This document shows positions 38,450-52,505 of a DNA stretch of 64,000 bases, in pieces. This DNA comes from Monocercomonoides exilis (taxonomy: Eukaryota > Preaxostyla > Oxymonadida > Polymastigidae): the NCBI GenBank assembly GCA_001643675.2, contig LSRY02000029.1, positions 496,001-560,000 of the forward strand, in the 5' to 3' direction. Below the pieces are notes generated by a model. The model saw only the letters and a program-made list of their open reading frames with translations, searched no databases and had not been told where the DNA came from. The position numbers and the translations under genes are program-made. The stretch's first letter is position 1. The number at the start of each line of letters is the position of its first letter.

Positions 38450-41400
38450 ATGAAAAACGGTTTCGATGTTTCTCCATCGGAAGTCGTGTTTCAGAATGTT
38501 CAACCAGGTTCAATTTATCGTGAAACATTTTGCATACTTAATAAATCTCAAAGACCTCGTGTTCTGAAGATACAACCCCCAGAAAATCCACAATTTGAAG
38601 TTGTTGACTTATTCAAGCCAATTTCTATAGCACCTGGAATGAAGCACAATGTCACTGTTTTATTTCATTGTAGAGATGAAAGAGAGATTAATTCAAACCT
38701 TCATTTGCATTCAGAAGGAACTAATTCAGCTGATTCTTCAAATGTGTTTGATGTTGAAATTTCATTGAAAGCATTTCCAAAAATGGCAAATATACGATGG
38801 GACCCTGTAGCAGATTTTGGTAATGTTAGTATGGGATCTACACCTTCTCAATATATACGTCTGTGGAACGCTGGGACGAGACAAGGTGATTTTTCTTTTG
38901 ATCTTTCATCTCTTGAAGGTCTGGTTAGAATCACACCTTCAAGCGGAACTTTGCTTCCTGTTGCGGAAGATTATGAAGATTTCGATGCTCTTGAATCGAA
39001 ATCTGAAGAAAGAATTGAAACTCCAATTTCAACAGTGAAGGAAAAGCAATACGGACAGAAAATAAAAATGCTTCCCCACGCAATTTTAAAGGTCAGAATT
39101 GAATTTCAAGCACGAACAGCTGGTCCAATAAATGTAATGGTTCCCATCCGTTGCACAAATGGATTAACCAGTCCTCTCGATTCTCCATCTGTTGAAAGAT
39201 GGAACGGAAATCATGGCTTTCTTCACATCACTGGAAGCACACTTCAGCAGAGAGTCAGGTTAGTCTACCCATCAAATCAGCTAGAGACTATTTCAGAAAT
39301 AGATTTTGGAAGTCTATTTTACGGTGAGAAGAAAACTGTTAATGCTTTATTAACTAATCAAGGACCACAATCCTGCTCATTCACAATTAGCCAACACTCA
39401 AAGGAACTTTCCCTCATCGTTTACTCTTCGTTGACGCCTCTTGCACTCGACCGAAGCTCTGCTTCAACACCCACACGGAAAAACTCAAAGTCCCCGAGGA
39501 ATCCGCAGTCACCAGCGAAATCACCAAAAGGTGAACTGAGCGCTTCATCCAAAACAAAAACTGGAAGAAGTTTGAGAAGTTCCACTCAAAGTCCACCGCG
39601 AGGTCGAAAAAAGGCAGGAGAAGAGGCAACGGAAGGGGATGACTCGTCTCCATATCCACCCATGTCACTCACACAAACAACTCGTCCACTTCGCAATTCA
39701 TCTTCACTTCCACCACCTCGACAGCGCATCGTGCTGACAGAGGCTGACACTTCTTGTGAAAGCTATTCTGATCTCATTTCCAACCGCAACTCTGCAAAGC
39801 ACATCACTTTCAATCCTCTTATCGGATCTATTCAGTCTTGCTCCTCTGTCCCAGTCACGCTGACTTTCAATCCACCTCCACTCAGCATCACTAAAGACGT
39901 TGTACCAGGTCACCGTGTAGAAGGAGAAACGGTGAATGTGGTGGCGTCACTTGAAGTTGCAGAAACAGGGCAGAAAGCGCAAATAAGTTTGAAGGGAAGA
40001 GTTCTGAATCCGCAAGTGGTGATTGACAAGCAGGTTATTGATTTTGGTGAATGCTTTCTGAACGACAGGGCAGATGCCATCATCAAAATCAGAAATGATA
40101 CAGATCGATTGTCTGTCCCATTCTCATTTCAAAAAGTTCCTTTCTTCTCTGCCACTCCCAATCAGGGACATATCACCTCTGGTCAGCTTGTTGAGATCCG
40201 CATCACTTTCAAACCTGCACAGCTGGGCGACTTTTCACAGAAGCTGCCACTGTCTCTCTGTGGAGGCACGAAAATGATGGGAATTCAGTGCTATGGAAAG
40301 ACTGTCACACCACTCCCTGCTGCGTCAATACTCAAAGCAGAGGCCGCTCTGATGGACGAAATTGGAGTTGATCCGCGTGCTGGTTCATCGACGATGAAGT
40401 CTGCGGTGTCCAGCGGACCTTCTGTTCCTCTAACACCACTTTCAATGCTAATGACAGGCAGAACAGAGCAGTCGTTTGCTCACACTTCTAAATCGACTGG
40501 AAAAGATGGTTTGCCAAATTTCACCACTATTTTGCACTTTCATTTTAAAAATATTTATTCCTTTTTTTCCTCAATCATCTTCGAAATTCGATAAACTGGA
40601 CAATCATATGATTTTTTGCTCTCCTTCAGATCAAATGATGGCACTGACCTCGTCTTCTTCTATTTCTCTTACCAATCCAATCGGACGTCAGCTGATGGCA
40701 AAGGCCAGCATTGTCCAGACAGGCGGTGTAACTGCTGCAACGCCTTCTGACTTTCAGAGGCGCCGAGCATTTCCAGCTGGAACTCTGAGGACACACAACG
40801 ATTTTGCAGAGCAGCCAAAGTTCATCGGCAGCTCGCAGAATCAAAGCCCGTCTCCGAATGCAGAACAAGATCCCAATCGCCAGTCAACTGCATCGAGACA
40901 CGTCACACTGCCACGTGACTTTGATGTGCAGAAAAGGAAGCAGATGCATACTTTCCTCAAAGACGATATCAAGAGACTTACTCAGACACCGACTCTTCCT
41001 CTTTTGGGAAATATTTCAAATTCTGTTCGCTCTTCGACTGCTTTTGGACTTGGTGCATCGCAATCTGCTGACCGCACAACGAGAAGAATGGGGCAGACAA
41101 TTTCTGATTTGGACTATGAGATCAACAAGCAGAGGTACACAGACTTTCTGCGCACATCACAGCAGCAGAGATTGATTGGCGTAAAGATCACATCGTCGAC
41201 AACCGGCGCGGGAACAGAAAGAGGAGCTACACGAAGAAGGACGCCACTCCAAGGCGTTGTGATGGAGCGCGGGCTGCCAACAATTGTCAGAGGGATTGGC
41301 AGGCAAACTCCGGCTGATGCAGACAGTGAGCATATGGAACGTGACATAGTTCCGACTTATTACGATCCCTTTGGAGACAAAGAGCTCGGACTAGCCACAC

Positions 41401-44400
41401 TCAGCACTGCACACAATGATGATATTGAAGAACCTCGACTGCCACCTCTGAAAGAAGAGCCGCTTTTCACTCTCTCGCAGAGCAAGTCTGAAGCTGTGGC
41501 CAAACCAAAGCTTCGTCCGCAGCTGACAGACACAATGAAGCTAGTTAAACACAAATACAAGTCAACTCCATCAACTGCTGTGGAAGCAAAAGAGGTGAAG
41601 ATGCCACTCACTCCACAGGACATCACACTACTGTCAATCGGAACAAGATTGATTGATTTCGGAAAAGTTTGCGTTTACTCGCGCTCTTCTCGCTCTCTGA
41701 ACATTGCTAATGATCTTGGATTCAACATCTCTGCAACTCTGTCTATTTTGAATGCTGAGCTGCAGCAATCCACTCCAACCACACAAATCATCCCGCCAAA
41801 TGCGATGGCTGGCTTTGATATTGTGTTTGTTTCAGCGTTTCCTCAGTCGTTCACAGCTCAAATATTAGTGCAGATCAATGGTGTCAATGTATTCAATGTT
41901 GCTGTCAAAGCAGAAGCCATCCCAATTTCACTCGAACTGTCATCCAGCGAACTGCTTCTGACTTTCCCCTCATCAAATCTCAAAGCAACAGCTGTAGATA
42001 CCATCACAGTCACAAATCCAGGCAACCATCCTGCAGACTTCGAGTTCGAAAGAGACCTCACAGCATCGTGTGTCATTGAAGGGGTGTACATAGACAGCGG
42101 GCGAAGGAAAGATGGCCAACCAGTCGATTACCACAAACTAAAGCCTTACATACCAATGGAGAATCCATCTGGTCTTGATTCAACAATAGAATGGTCGGGC
42201 ACTGCAATGATGGGAAGAGCAATTTCAGCTGCAAGCGGAAAGACTTATTCATCGAGGGATACTAATGCTGCATCTGTTGTGGCATCTCAGCCACCTTCCA
42301 TGCCATCTTCTATTCCATCAACGCCAGTGCGTGTGAGAAAGCCAGAAACAAGAGAAAAGCACTCAAAGAACAAGGACAAATCAGGATATCACTCTGACGA
42401 GCTTACACTTCGAACAGACTGCTTCTTTATCACTCCACAGAAAGGAACAGTACCTCCTTTTTCATCCATCACTGTCACTGTCACATTCGACCCTACTTCG
42501 CTTCCACAGCCTCCTCCAAACTACTCCACACTCTGCACAATGCATGTAGATGGAGGTGGTGACAGAAGCTTCCGTGTGTTTGGAGAGGTGCCTGAAGGGA
42601 AAGCAGAGTTCGTGGAAAAGCAGCTGGACTTCGGAGCTTTTGCAGTTGGAGCAGAAGTGACTCGTCACGCCACGCTGAAGAACACAGGCAAGATTGACGC
42701 TGTCTTTTTCACCGAAGAGACAGACCAGATTCTGACTGTGTCTCCGCGAAGTGGTGTTGTTCCAGTTGGCGGCACTGCACTTTTGAGCCTGTCGTTACGT
42801 GCGGCAACAAACAGGAAAATACACGAGCTGCTGCAGGTGTCGATAAGAGGTGGCTCACAGATCAGTCTGCCAATTTCTGGAGAAGCCCTTGAGCCAAATG
42901 TGGAAATCATTGAGAATTCCATCGAGTTTGGAGATGTTGTGCTGGGAAACAAAGAAAGGAAGAGACTCACAATCACCAACACAGGTTCAATCGCAGCCAT
43001 TTTGTATTGTGACCTGTCATCACACCCAGAATTCACTATTCAGCAGAAGGAAAGAGCAAATGGTGCTGTTTCCTCTCTTTCAGCACACGCTCGTAGCTCA
43101 TCTCCATCAGCTGTTCCATATTCAGGAGACAAATCTCTTCGAACATCTCGCCCGCTGTCGAATATGTCTGGCTTCAAGTCTGCGCTGAAGGAGCATCGCG
43201 AGAATGTCCTAACATCCATTGCACCATCTTCGATTCCGTTGGATCTGATGAAGGCGATCATGCTTCGGATGGGCAATGATTCTGGAAAGACGCAAAGGGA
43301 GATTGAATTGGGATGGCATTCAGCGACAGTCACTGCAGAGGAGCTGGAGAGGGAAAGGCAGAGAGCTATCTATCGGAAGAAGAGAGAGAAGGAAAAGCGG
43401 AAGATGAGAAAGCGCAAAGGAGGAGTTGTTAGAGAGAGCATAGCGAAAATCAAGGAATCTGCAATTGAAGAGGAGCAAGATTCGGATGATGATGATGATG
43501 ATGATGAAAGCGATGATAAAGAAAAAGATGAGTTAAATAGCTCAGAAGAGAAAGACGATGATGAAGATGACGAAAGCATGGATGCTGATGATAGTCGAAG
43601 TTTGGACAAGCAGTTTGAGAAAGATGAGAGAGAAGAATTGAAGAGCAATGAAAATGGAGATTACAAAGCTGTTCCCTCTCTTAGCAACACAATATCCTCC
43701 CGAGCATCATACGTTTTGGGTGAGACTTCGACTTCTCTTTCGAGCACTTTGAATTCAAATCAGCAGCAACAACAACAGTCAGCCACATTGTCGCTATTCC
43801 ATACGCCTTCATCGCCTGCTGATGTGTGGGGCAAGTGGAACGGGGTTGGCGCATTCGACTACTTCCATCTGCCTCTTCAGGGCTGTGTTGACTATCTTGG
43901 CATCTTCCCACAGTCAATCGGACTGTCAGCTTTTGCTCAGCCACAGCTGGCAACAGACGCAGTTGGGCATTCAGTGAGATCGATCACTGGCGACTTCCCT
44001 GTCTCTTCGAGGCAGAACACCGAAAGGAATATTCGAGAAAAGCTGACTGAAAGACTGCAAATGGAAGAACTGGGCAGAACTGCGAACATGGGAACGAGCG
44101 AAAAGGACAGCGCTCTCACAAAAAGAACAGAACGAAGTCAATCAAGCATTAACAACAGAAAAACAGCGAGAAGAAAAACAGACAGAAAGCTCGGTGGATC
44201 AAGCAGTGCGTCATCTGAGAACAATAAATATTCAACTCATCAAAATTCATCTCAACCAGATGCAGAAGAGCTCACTGCATATCGCGTGGAGATCCAGCCA
44301 TCTTCGCTTCTGCAGCTGGATCTCATCTTCACAGCAAGCAAACTGGAGAGCTATGATTTCCCCCTGTTCTTTATGCTCTCTGCCAATCAGTCTGAAGCCT

Positions 44401-47400
44401 CCTCTCTTTCACTCACAAAGCCAGTTACAGCAAGAACTGTGCCTGCCTCTCTTATCGTCACTCCTCATTCAATCGATTTTGGTCCTCGTGTGATGTCTTC
44501 GCTGTCAAAGCCGCTCCACAAGCAGTCAGTCATTCTCCACAACAGCGATTCACAGCCTCTGCACTGGTCTGTCCACTTGGAGGATATCGAAGACATTGCT
44601 GCTGGCACATTCCAGATCTCTCCGGTGGAAGGCATCTTGCTCAGCGGAGGAGATGCAGAATGTATCATATCATTCTTCCCCAGCGAAGCACGAACATTCA
44701 ACATCACAATACCTTTCTTCCTGAACGACGATATTAAACCTTATTGTTCAGTTCAAGTGACAGCTCTGGGAATATCACCAATGCTGCTGTTTGAGCCAAA
44801 GGAAGTCATTTTGCCTCCTGTCCCATTGGGATTCACATCAAAAGCACGCGTCTCTATTCGAAATGTTGGTTATGAGAATGTGGAACTTCATTGCCAGCTT
44901 CCATCTGACACTGCCATGCTGCCATTGCGAGTAACATTCCCTGAAGGTGTTGTCCTCTCCCTCAACAAACAGACTACGGTTGCTGAGATCTTCTTCACTT
45001 CAAAGAAATCCACCTCTTTCTCCACCACAATCACCTTCTTTGATGCCTTTGCGAATCCTTTCCCGCTGGTCGTGCATGCCATTGCGGACAACGACCTTCT
45101 CACCACTGCTGGATTCTACCTGTCCACATACCGACTCAACCGCATCGTTCAGGACAAGCTGGATATGCCACCTTATCTGAAGGAAGATCCCTCTGGAATT
45201 GACGGCGAGTCGCTGATGTCTGGTGCTGTCAGCTCTGGTTTGGCTGCGGCTGGTGTTGGGCAGATAGGTGCATTGTCCTCAACAACAGCCACTTCAATCA
45301 AAGCAGCATCATCAAATAGATCAAGAAATGAACGGGATGCAGGAAATGCTGCTTCTTCTGCTAATCCTTCTCAACAAACAGACACAGACCGCGTGCTTAC
45401 TGCACTAAGCACTTCTCGTGGAGATGATGGATTGTCTGAAAGTGCACGATTGAAAGCATCAGCAGCCACAAATTCATCCTCTTCATCGATGGAATCTGCG
45501 CCTTCTTCATCCAGACAGTTGCCCAATGGCTCGTTCATTTCCTGTTCTGGAGGTCAATTTGGGCTTCCTCATTTCCCGTCTTCTCTTTCAAACACACTTG
45601 TCAGCTTTATGAACTCCTGTCTCATTTCCACCCAGCTTGTGTCGTGGCCTCAGTCAGCCATCGAATTGAGTGGGATGCCAATTGTGGAGGCTGTGGAAGC
45701 GCTGGTGGGACATCCCATTCCAGGCAGGGCAACAACAGAGACGATACAAACAGCATCCACTCAGTTCAATCCAGACTGGCTGTTCCCCGCACTGTCTGAT
45801 GAAGCCTCCGTCTGCATGTCTCCTGTTGCACGCGGAAGTGGGTTAAATGCATCGATTTCTGCACCTCTTTCATCTTCTGTTTCTCCAAAGTCATCTCATT
45901 CAAGAGAGATTGGTGACACTCTTCTTAATGCAACGATGGGATCTACACGTCACTTTTCTGAAAAGAATCGCACAACAACTGCTACTTCGATTGGGATAGG
46001 TGGTGGATCGATGCTGATGGCTGGGGCATCACCTACCACAGCTGCATTGGCACTTATCCAGCAGCAGATGCAGCGTGTCATTCCACACAGCGATCGCATC
46101 AAAATCCTTCTACAGCATTATGATGCCATTCTCACTTTCCTCAAGGAGCAAGGCGCTCTTATCGCACCTCTGAAGCCAGAGCACTTCTTATCGCATGCTG
46201 ATTTCATCCGCTTCAGCACAGACAACTACGTCACAAGTGTGTTTCTGTATCCAGTGCCTGACTACAACCACGTGCTCTACACACTGCAAAGGGATGCAGA
46301 CATCTTCGAGGCTTTTGACATTGTTTCAACATGTGCATGGACATTTCTTGCTTTTCAGATATTTAAGCTGTTTTTATTCTCAAAAATTACTCCAAAACGC
46401 TTCAAGTCAACTCCAGGCATTGTTCAGAATTCAGAGAGTGATAGCTCAAATGGAATTGGATTTGGGGCCATTCAAAGAGACGGCAAAAAAGAAGGTGAAA
46501 AAACGACTCTTCAAGTACAATTATTACCTCAGACAAAGGCACCAAAACCAAAAGCCAAAAAACCAGAAATTCCACAATTTCAAACACAAAACATGAAATT
46601 AGCGCGGCCAACAGCCCAGTTGATGACGCTATCGCTTCGTTCTGCAGAAACGCTGATTTCTCAAAAGTCTTTGACTCAAGTGACTTCCTCCAACTTTTAT
46701 TCCTCTCCTCAGATCCTTCTTCTCAAATGGCTCAGCTTCCACTACATCCGCAGCAACCCCAAGCGGTTGCATCTTGTAATGAACTTCAGCGCCGACCTCT
46801 CCGATGGTGTTGTTCTGCTGTGTGTCATTCGCGCTCATGCCCCGTTTCTGCGCATACGAATCATCGAACGCCCTCAGTCGACTGCTGAACGCATGCGCAA
46901 CGCTACGACAGTGATCAACTCTGTGAGACAACTGGGCATTGAATGCTTCCTCACTGAAGAAGACATTGTTCATCCCGATCCCCGTTCAATGCTGCTGTTT
47001 GTGTACATGCTGTATACCATGCTGCCCAGCTGCATTCCATCATCTACACTCGAAATACCCGCCTGTGCAGGTATCACCACATCCACAACTATCGAAATCA
47101 ACAATCCAGGAAAGCACACTTTGACATACAACCTCCGCCTCGAAGTTGAGCGCGACAACGAGGCAAACAAACCATTCATGAAACAGAATGAGCTTGAAAA
47201 AGAGCAACCACAAGGAAGCTCTTCTTCATCAACAGCACCTGAAAATTCTTCGTCTTCTTCTTCCACTTCCACAGGAATTGTTCTTCTTCCATCAGCAGCC
47301 AAACCTCTTGCTTCTCAATCAGATTTCTTCCTGCCTGCCTCAGTCATCACCATCGACCCTGGAAAGTCCCTTCCGCTGACTGTTTCAGTTCGTCCTCGGT

Positions 47401-50400
47401 TCTCTAAGCCAGCCCATGCAAATCTCTATCTCCTTCCGAAGAATCAGAGCGGAATGCAGACTCCGCCCATCGCCTTCCACCTGAAAACGACAGTGCTGCC
47501 TCCTCAGCCCATTGCACGCTACACTGTTTCCTCATCTCTCTACAGCACAGCCTTCTGCGAGGTGAAGGTGACGAATCCTTATCCCTCAGACTGCTCGCTC
47601 ACTGCAAAGTTGCTGACTCAGAAGGAGCTGGATGCATTGGCACCACCGTCTTCCTCTTCTGCATCTTCACCCACTTCAACTTCGAGAGACCATTCTTCAA
47701 CTTCTGCGAGAGCTAACCGTTCGCCTTCTTCACTTAAATTGGGTTCATTGCGGAGTGGCTCATCATTCGGCAATTCATCGAGAATGACTGGAGCAAAGCA
47801 AGCGCATCAAGATGCTTCTTTCTCTTCTTCCTCTGCCTCTTCGTCTTCTTCATCAATATCTAATTCAATTCCTCATTCACTCAACGTTGCAGAGAAAGTG
47901 GATTATCTTCCGTTCCGTTTGAACACAGCGACACTTTCTCTTCCTCTTGGAGGCAGCGCTAACCTTCAAGTTCGCTTCACTCCAATCAAATTGGGATCGC
48001 AAGTGTGTCGCATCTTCTTCCGTGATGATGCACTGGGCGAGTTCACAATAGAAGTTGTTGGTACAGCCACGATGCCTGGCTCTATTGACACATTCACTGT
48101 TGCGAGCTTGCCAGACACTCCAACCACACACGACTGCATCATGTCTGCCAAGAACAGAGCACTCGAGTCTCTTCGGGCAGACTCTTCGCTACTGGAAAAG
48201 GCACTTCTGCCTTTCTATCCAATGCCAGGTGATGCGCTTGTGTACAAAGTGGAACTGTCTTCACCGTTTTTCTCTGCTCCAAAGGAGTTCTCGATTGTGC
48301 TGGATTCTCCGCTGGATGTGAGAAGAAGCATTGAAAATCGCAGATTGAGCGAAGCATCGTCGCCACTGTCGCCAATGACCTCCAGCAGAAACAACAGCAA
48401 CATCACAACTTTGATGTCAACCCAGTCGCAGTCGCAGAACCAAGGAATTGTCAAGTTCCCACTCACATTCCATCCGAAGCAGCCAGGTGAGTACACGTGT
48501 CGTCTGCTGCTGCGTTCTGCACTGGATCTGAGAATATTCGATATTAAAGGAATTGTTCAGACACCTGGTGTTTCTGGCAGCGTAGACATGAATGCTGTTG
48601 CGAGGCATCCAGTGACACAAGACATTCCAATTATTAATAACACCACACAGGAATGGATCATCCGAGCAAACATCAATCCAACCAACGGTCAGTGTGGAAG
48701 TGGGCCTGATTGTGTGTTCAAGGGGCCTCAAACTGTTCGCATTCCTGGCCACAGCACCGGCAGTTATCCGTTGCAGTTTGCACCACGCAAAGCATGCGAC
48801 GCATCAGCTGAGCTTGTTCTAATCAACACTTCTGTTCAAGGAACACCACAGGCTGTACCCGGCTCTGAGAAGACAACTTACACGCTTCATGGGTTGGGTG
48901 AAGACCCACTTCCAGAAGGAGACATCAAGATTGATTGTATCGCAAGGCAAGAGGTGAAAAAAGTAATCAGCGTGCCAGCTATCACGTCCGGTATGCCAAG
49001 CAGATACAACGTGATATGCGATGTTGCATCGTGCAGCGGAGAATCTCGCTTGACTGTTTATCCACGCGACACTTCTGCCTTTGGCTCGACTGTTGGCAAA
49101 GAAGACGGGCTGTTTGGTGAAGATGCACCAGAGGCACGAAGCAATGTGCCTTCTCCAACATCGCTGAAGAAGAGCTTTCCATTTGGACAGACTGGTTCGC
49201 CTCTATCGTTGCCAACTGGAGCGAATGGAGGAATCACAGGATCAGGCGTAGCTGACTACGAGATCACTGTGTTCTCCACGCAGAGCGGGAAGGAGGAAGG
49301 AACGATAATGTTTATGACAGAAGATGGGCAATGTGTATGGTACAATCTGAGTGTGACGTGCACCCAGCCGAATGTGGAAGAGACAATCGACATCGCCACA
49401 ACTGTGCGTGTGCCTGTTGCTGTGAACATCAACCTGTTTAACCCGTCTCTTACTGAAATTGTGACATTCAACGTGAGAATCGATGGAACTGCTTTATCTG
49501 GCCCGAGCGCATTCACACTGGAACCGCAGGAGACAGCATCGTATCAGATGGTGTATGCGCCTGTTCTTCCAACGGGGAGAAACATAAGAAAAGGCAATGG
49601 AACTGATCTAGATAGTGAAAGGCCTGAGGTGCTCAATCAGAATGACAGATATGCATCTGGAGGAGAGGACGACGGAGGCGACAGAAATGAAGAGGAAAGG
49701 AAAAATAACGACAATTACTATGGAGAAGATGGGCATATCTGCTTCTCTTCTCCATCGACAGGAGATTTCTTGTACAATCTGCATCTCACTTGCGATGATG
49801 TGGAGCCGACGGAACTGGAAGAAATGGTATGTGAACTGGGGATGAATGCCCTTCAGCTTGTGGAAGTTGAAAATCCTCTTCCAACTCCAATTCATCTCCA
49901 GTGCTCCTCCTCAAACGCTGCTGTATTTACAATTGCTCCATTGTCCATCCCATTCTCTGTGTTCTGCCAACAAGTGCAAGCTCAACAGCAACAGAACAGT
50001 ACACAGCGCATAAAATCTTCTCCTCTTTCGATATCTTCTTCTTCTCCTCCTCCATCTCAACTATCTGTTGGGAAAAATCCCATCCTGATTGCAAGAGATG
50101 ATGAAGGAGGGAGAATGAATCTTGGAGTGAAGACTGTTAATGTCGAGCCGTATGGAAAAGGGCAGGCTCTTGTCAGATACCACCCGTCAATCATCGGAGT
50201 TCCAGAGTCTGCTACACTCACTCTCTCTGCAAAAGAGATCGGTCAATTTGTGTTCAAAGCAAAAGGAAAAGGAAAAAGGCCTACGATTTTGCCTGATATT
50301 GAGATAGTTGCGCAGATGCAGGAGTCGTCTTCAAAGATAATTTCATTTGCGAATCCGTTTGCACATCCCATTTTGTGCGACATCATTCTCGAACCGGATC

Positions 50401-52163
50401 CAATTCGGACAGACCTCCTGCAGCCTCTTGCGCAGGGCGTGTCTCTCTCTCCATCTTCTTCATCATCTTCAATAGCCATCTCAGATGCTCCTTCAACCCT
50501 CACTCCATCAGCTTCTATGCCTGTTACGCCATCTGGAACTATCAGCTCTTCACCCTCTCGCAGCGCATTGCAGGCGCTGGCAAACTCCGACTCATCGTCT
50601 CTTCTCTCACCTTCAGGAATCTCTTCTCCTGCGACTCGTTCATTAAATGGAAAGGAAACAAGCAGATCAGGGCAATCATTACAAGGGCAGAGCGGAAGCG
50701 GAAATCAGAGCCAAGTCTATCAGCAGAACAACATGTTCTCTATTCTTCTTCGATCACTTTCAAGAATACACGTCGAAGGCCGCGGAGTGCTCCAAGCCCC
50801 TCTTTTGTTTTCGCCTACCCGCCTCGTCACCAGTCGTTGCTGCGTAGTGATTCGTGCCTTTGGAGATCCTTCTCATCCACAAGGCGCGCAGTGCGCATTC
50901 ACTGAACAGAGGCCACTCATCTGGACACAGCCTGTCAATGGGATATCTGAAATCTTCTTCCCGCAGGTACCCCAAGGCCCACAGGCACCGTCGGTGGATG
51001 CAATGGATGGAATGAAGCCAGAGCTTGTGAGCTTGCAGCTAAATAGAGCGATGAGCTTTCCTGCGCCACAGCAGATTGCCAGCTTTGGCACAAAAGAGTA
51101 TCAAACGCTGTCTGTGGTGACGCAGGCAGGGACGATGGTGTCAAAGGTTTTCCATCTTCCGCTAAACAGTCTGGTTGTCACAAAGTCGATGATCTTCAGC
51201 TTTGTCAACAACTGTGTTGCTCGTGGGCTGGCCACTTTTCCTTCCTATTTCCTGAAGCTGCAGGAGCTGACAGGCACGCTTGCACTTAAAGCAGCTGGTG
51301 CAGATCGGGACATGTCAGACTATGTGCAGTCATCCAATGCAACGCCTTCTGCAGCTGGTGCCTCTTCAGCTTCAGCTGCTCAGTCAAAAGAGAAGGGAAA
51401 GACGGACAGCAGCCGTGCAGGACAGTCATTCTCACAAGGAATTGCAGGAGAGAGGGTGAGAACAACATCCGACGGTGACGAGCTGCCGAGCAGTGAAGAA
51501 TGGTCAGCTTTCTTTGAAGTGCTGTGCTCTCTCATCACAGTCGAAGTGCAGAGCGCGGATGAGGCAGTAACATCTTCTGTGTCTGTGCCAGAGCATCCGC
51601 TGCCTCCAGCTGAGATGACATCGCTCGGACTCACTCCGGCTGTGTCTCTTCCGTTCACCTTCCAGCCGCTCCTTCCTTGCCAGCGGACTCGCGTGAACAT
51701 CATTTTGAAGCGCTCGCCGAGGATCGGGGGAGGCAGATGGCGATATTCGGTGTGGGTGACCTCGACCAATGCGCCAGACGAAGTGATGGAAGGGCCACTT
51801 CTAACAGCACTTGTTGGACACCAAACGCAAAGCACACTCACAATCACCAGCGAGAAGCATGCAGGAATGCCCTTCCACGCAATATTTCGTTCTGGCGCAT
51901 CGGCAGAGTTTATGCTGCAGCCGCGTGATGGCTTTTTCGATGAGAAAGGCAGAGCAAAGATTTCAGTTCTTTTCCTTCCCACAAGATATGCTGGTATGAG
52001 GAAATGTGTTGTTTCTGTTTCAACCTCAACAAAGCAATGGCTATATTCTGTTCAAGGAGAACTTCCTCCGTATACACCTCCAACAGGCGAGTCGAAGGTG
52101 CAATCTATTCGCTCTCCAAATGAAATGACTCTCCTGAAAACGTCTCGAGCCAAGCATCAGTAG
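38450..52163 (+). CDS. CFAP47: CFAP47-like giant axonemal protein (ASH repeats + CH domain), 4,530 aa
   Basis: CFAP47-type proteins belong to the axoneme (central apparatus) of motile flagella. Exon 1 is 38450-40508 and exon 2 is 40630-52163; the 121-nt intron (GTTTGC...TGCTCTCCTTCAG, phase 1) restores one frame. Many ASH/Hydin-like immunoglobulin-fold repeats run along the protein. Examples are VSPSEVVFQNVQPGSIYRET at residue 6, IDFGSLFYGEKKTVNALLTN, VIDFGECFLNDRADAIIKI, LIDFGKVCVYSRSSRSLNI and IEFGDVVLGNKERKRLTITN. A calponin-homology domain lies at about 2714-2820 (LLKWLSFHYIRSN, ADLSDGVVLLCVI, ATTVINSVRQLGIECFLTEE) and is followed at once by another ASH repeat. That combination is characteristic of CFAP47 rather than Hydin. 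Poly-Ser, Asp/Glu and Gln tracts are inserted between repeats, making it longer than the animal protein (about 3,200 aa). It ends with TAG. Confidence 0.88.
40509..40629 (+). other. Intron of the CFAP47-like gene
   Basis: A 121-nt intron with donor GTTTGC and pyrimidine-rich acceptor TTGCTCTCCTTCAG, phase 1. It joins two very long open frames that overlap in different phases, turning what would look like two genes (714 and about 3,900 residues) into one ASH-repeat protein. Confidence 0.88.
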
Positions 52164-52505
52164 ATTGTTTGTTTTTCTTCTTGGAGTATTCGTCATTCTT
52201 TGAGTATTCTTCAAATATTTCTTATTTTATTCGTTTTATTTTATTTTTTTTTTTTTTTGTATTTTTGTTGTATTTTATAAGAATAGTTACAATTTTTCAA
52301 AATGGATAACGTTTCATTTTTGAGAGAATATTTAAGTCTCATCTTTCATTTCAAATATTGATTAGCATTTCATAACTTAAATATTTTTCGTTAAAAAATA
52401 ATATCGGATTTCGTTTTTAAAATGTATTAATATGAATTTTGCTTTCATCGACGAGAAATAAAAGTATTTTTTTATTCATGATCTCACCCATTGTTTAGAA
52501 AAAGG
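52164..52505. other. Intergenic region between CFAP47-like and uridine phosphorylase genes
   Basis: About 342 bp, AT-rich, with a run of 14 T residues near 52245-52258. Both neighbours are on the plus strand, so it should hold the terminator of one and the promoter of the next. I see no recognisable promoter element, RNA gene or repeat. Confidence 0.5.

Noticed and set aside
40476-40629. Start of a separate gene at 40476 overlapping the end of the first ASH-repeat frame
   Set aside because: The overlap is an intron (GTTTGC...CTTCAG). Both sides encode ASH repeats in compatible phase, so this is one gene.
2440-52163. Recoded TAA/TAG (glutamine) code as in some oxymonads
   Set aside because: PFOR and the dehydrogenase end at TAA and the CFAP47-like and membrane genes end at TAG exactly where the proteins should end. 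Introns contain in-frame TAA/TAG, and no domain continues through a stop.
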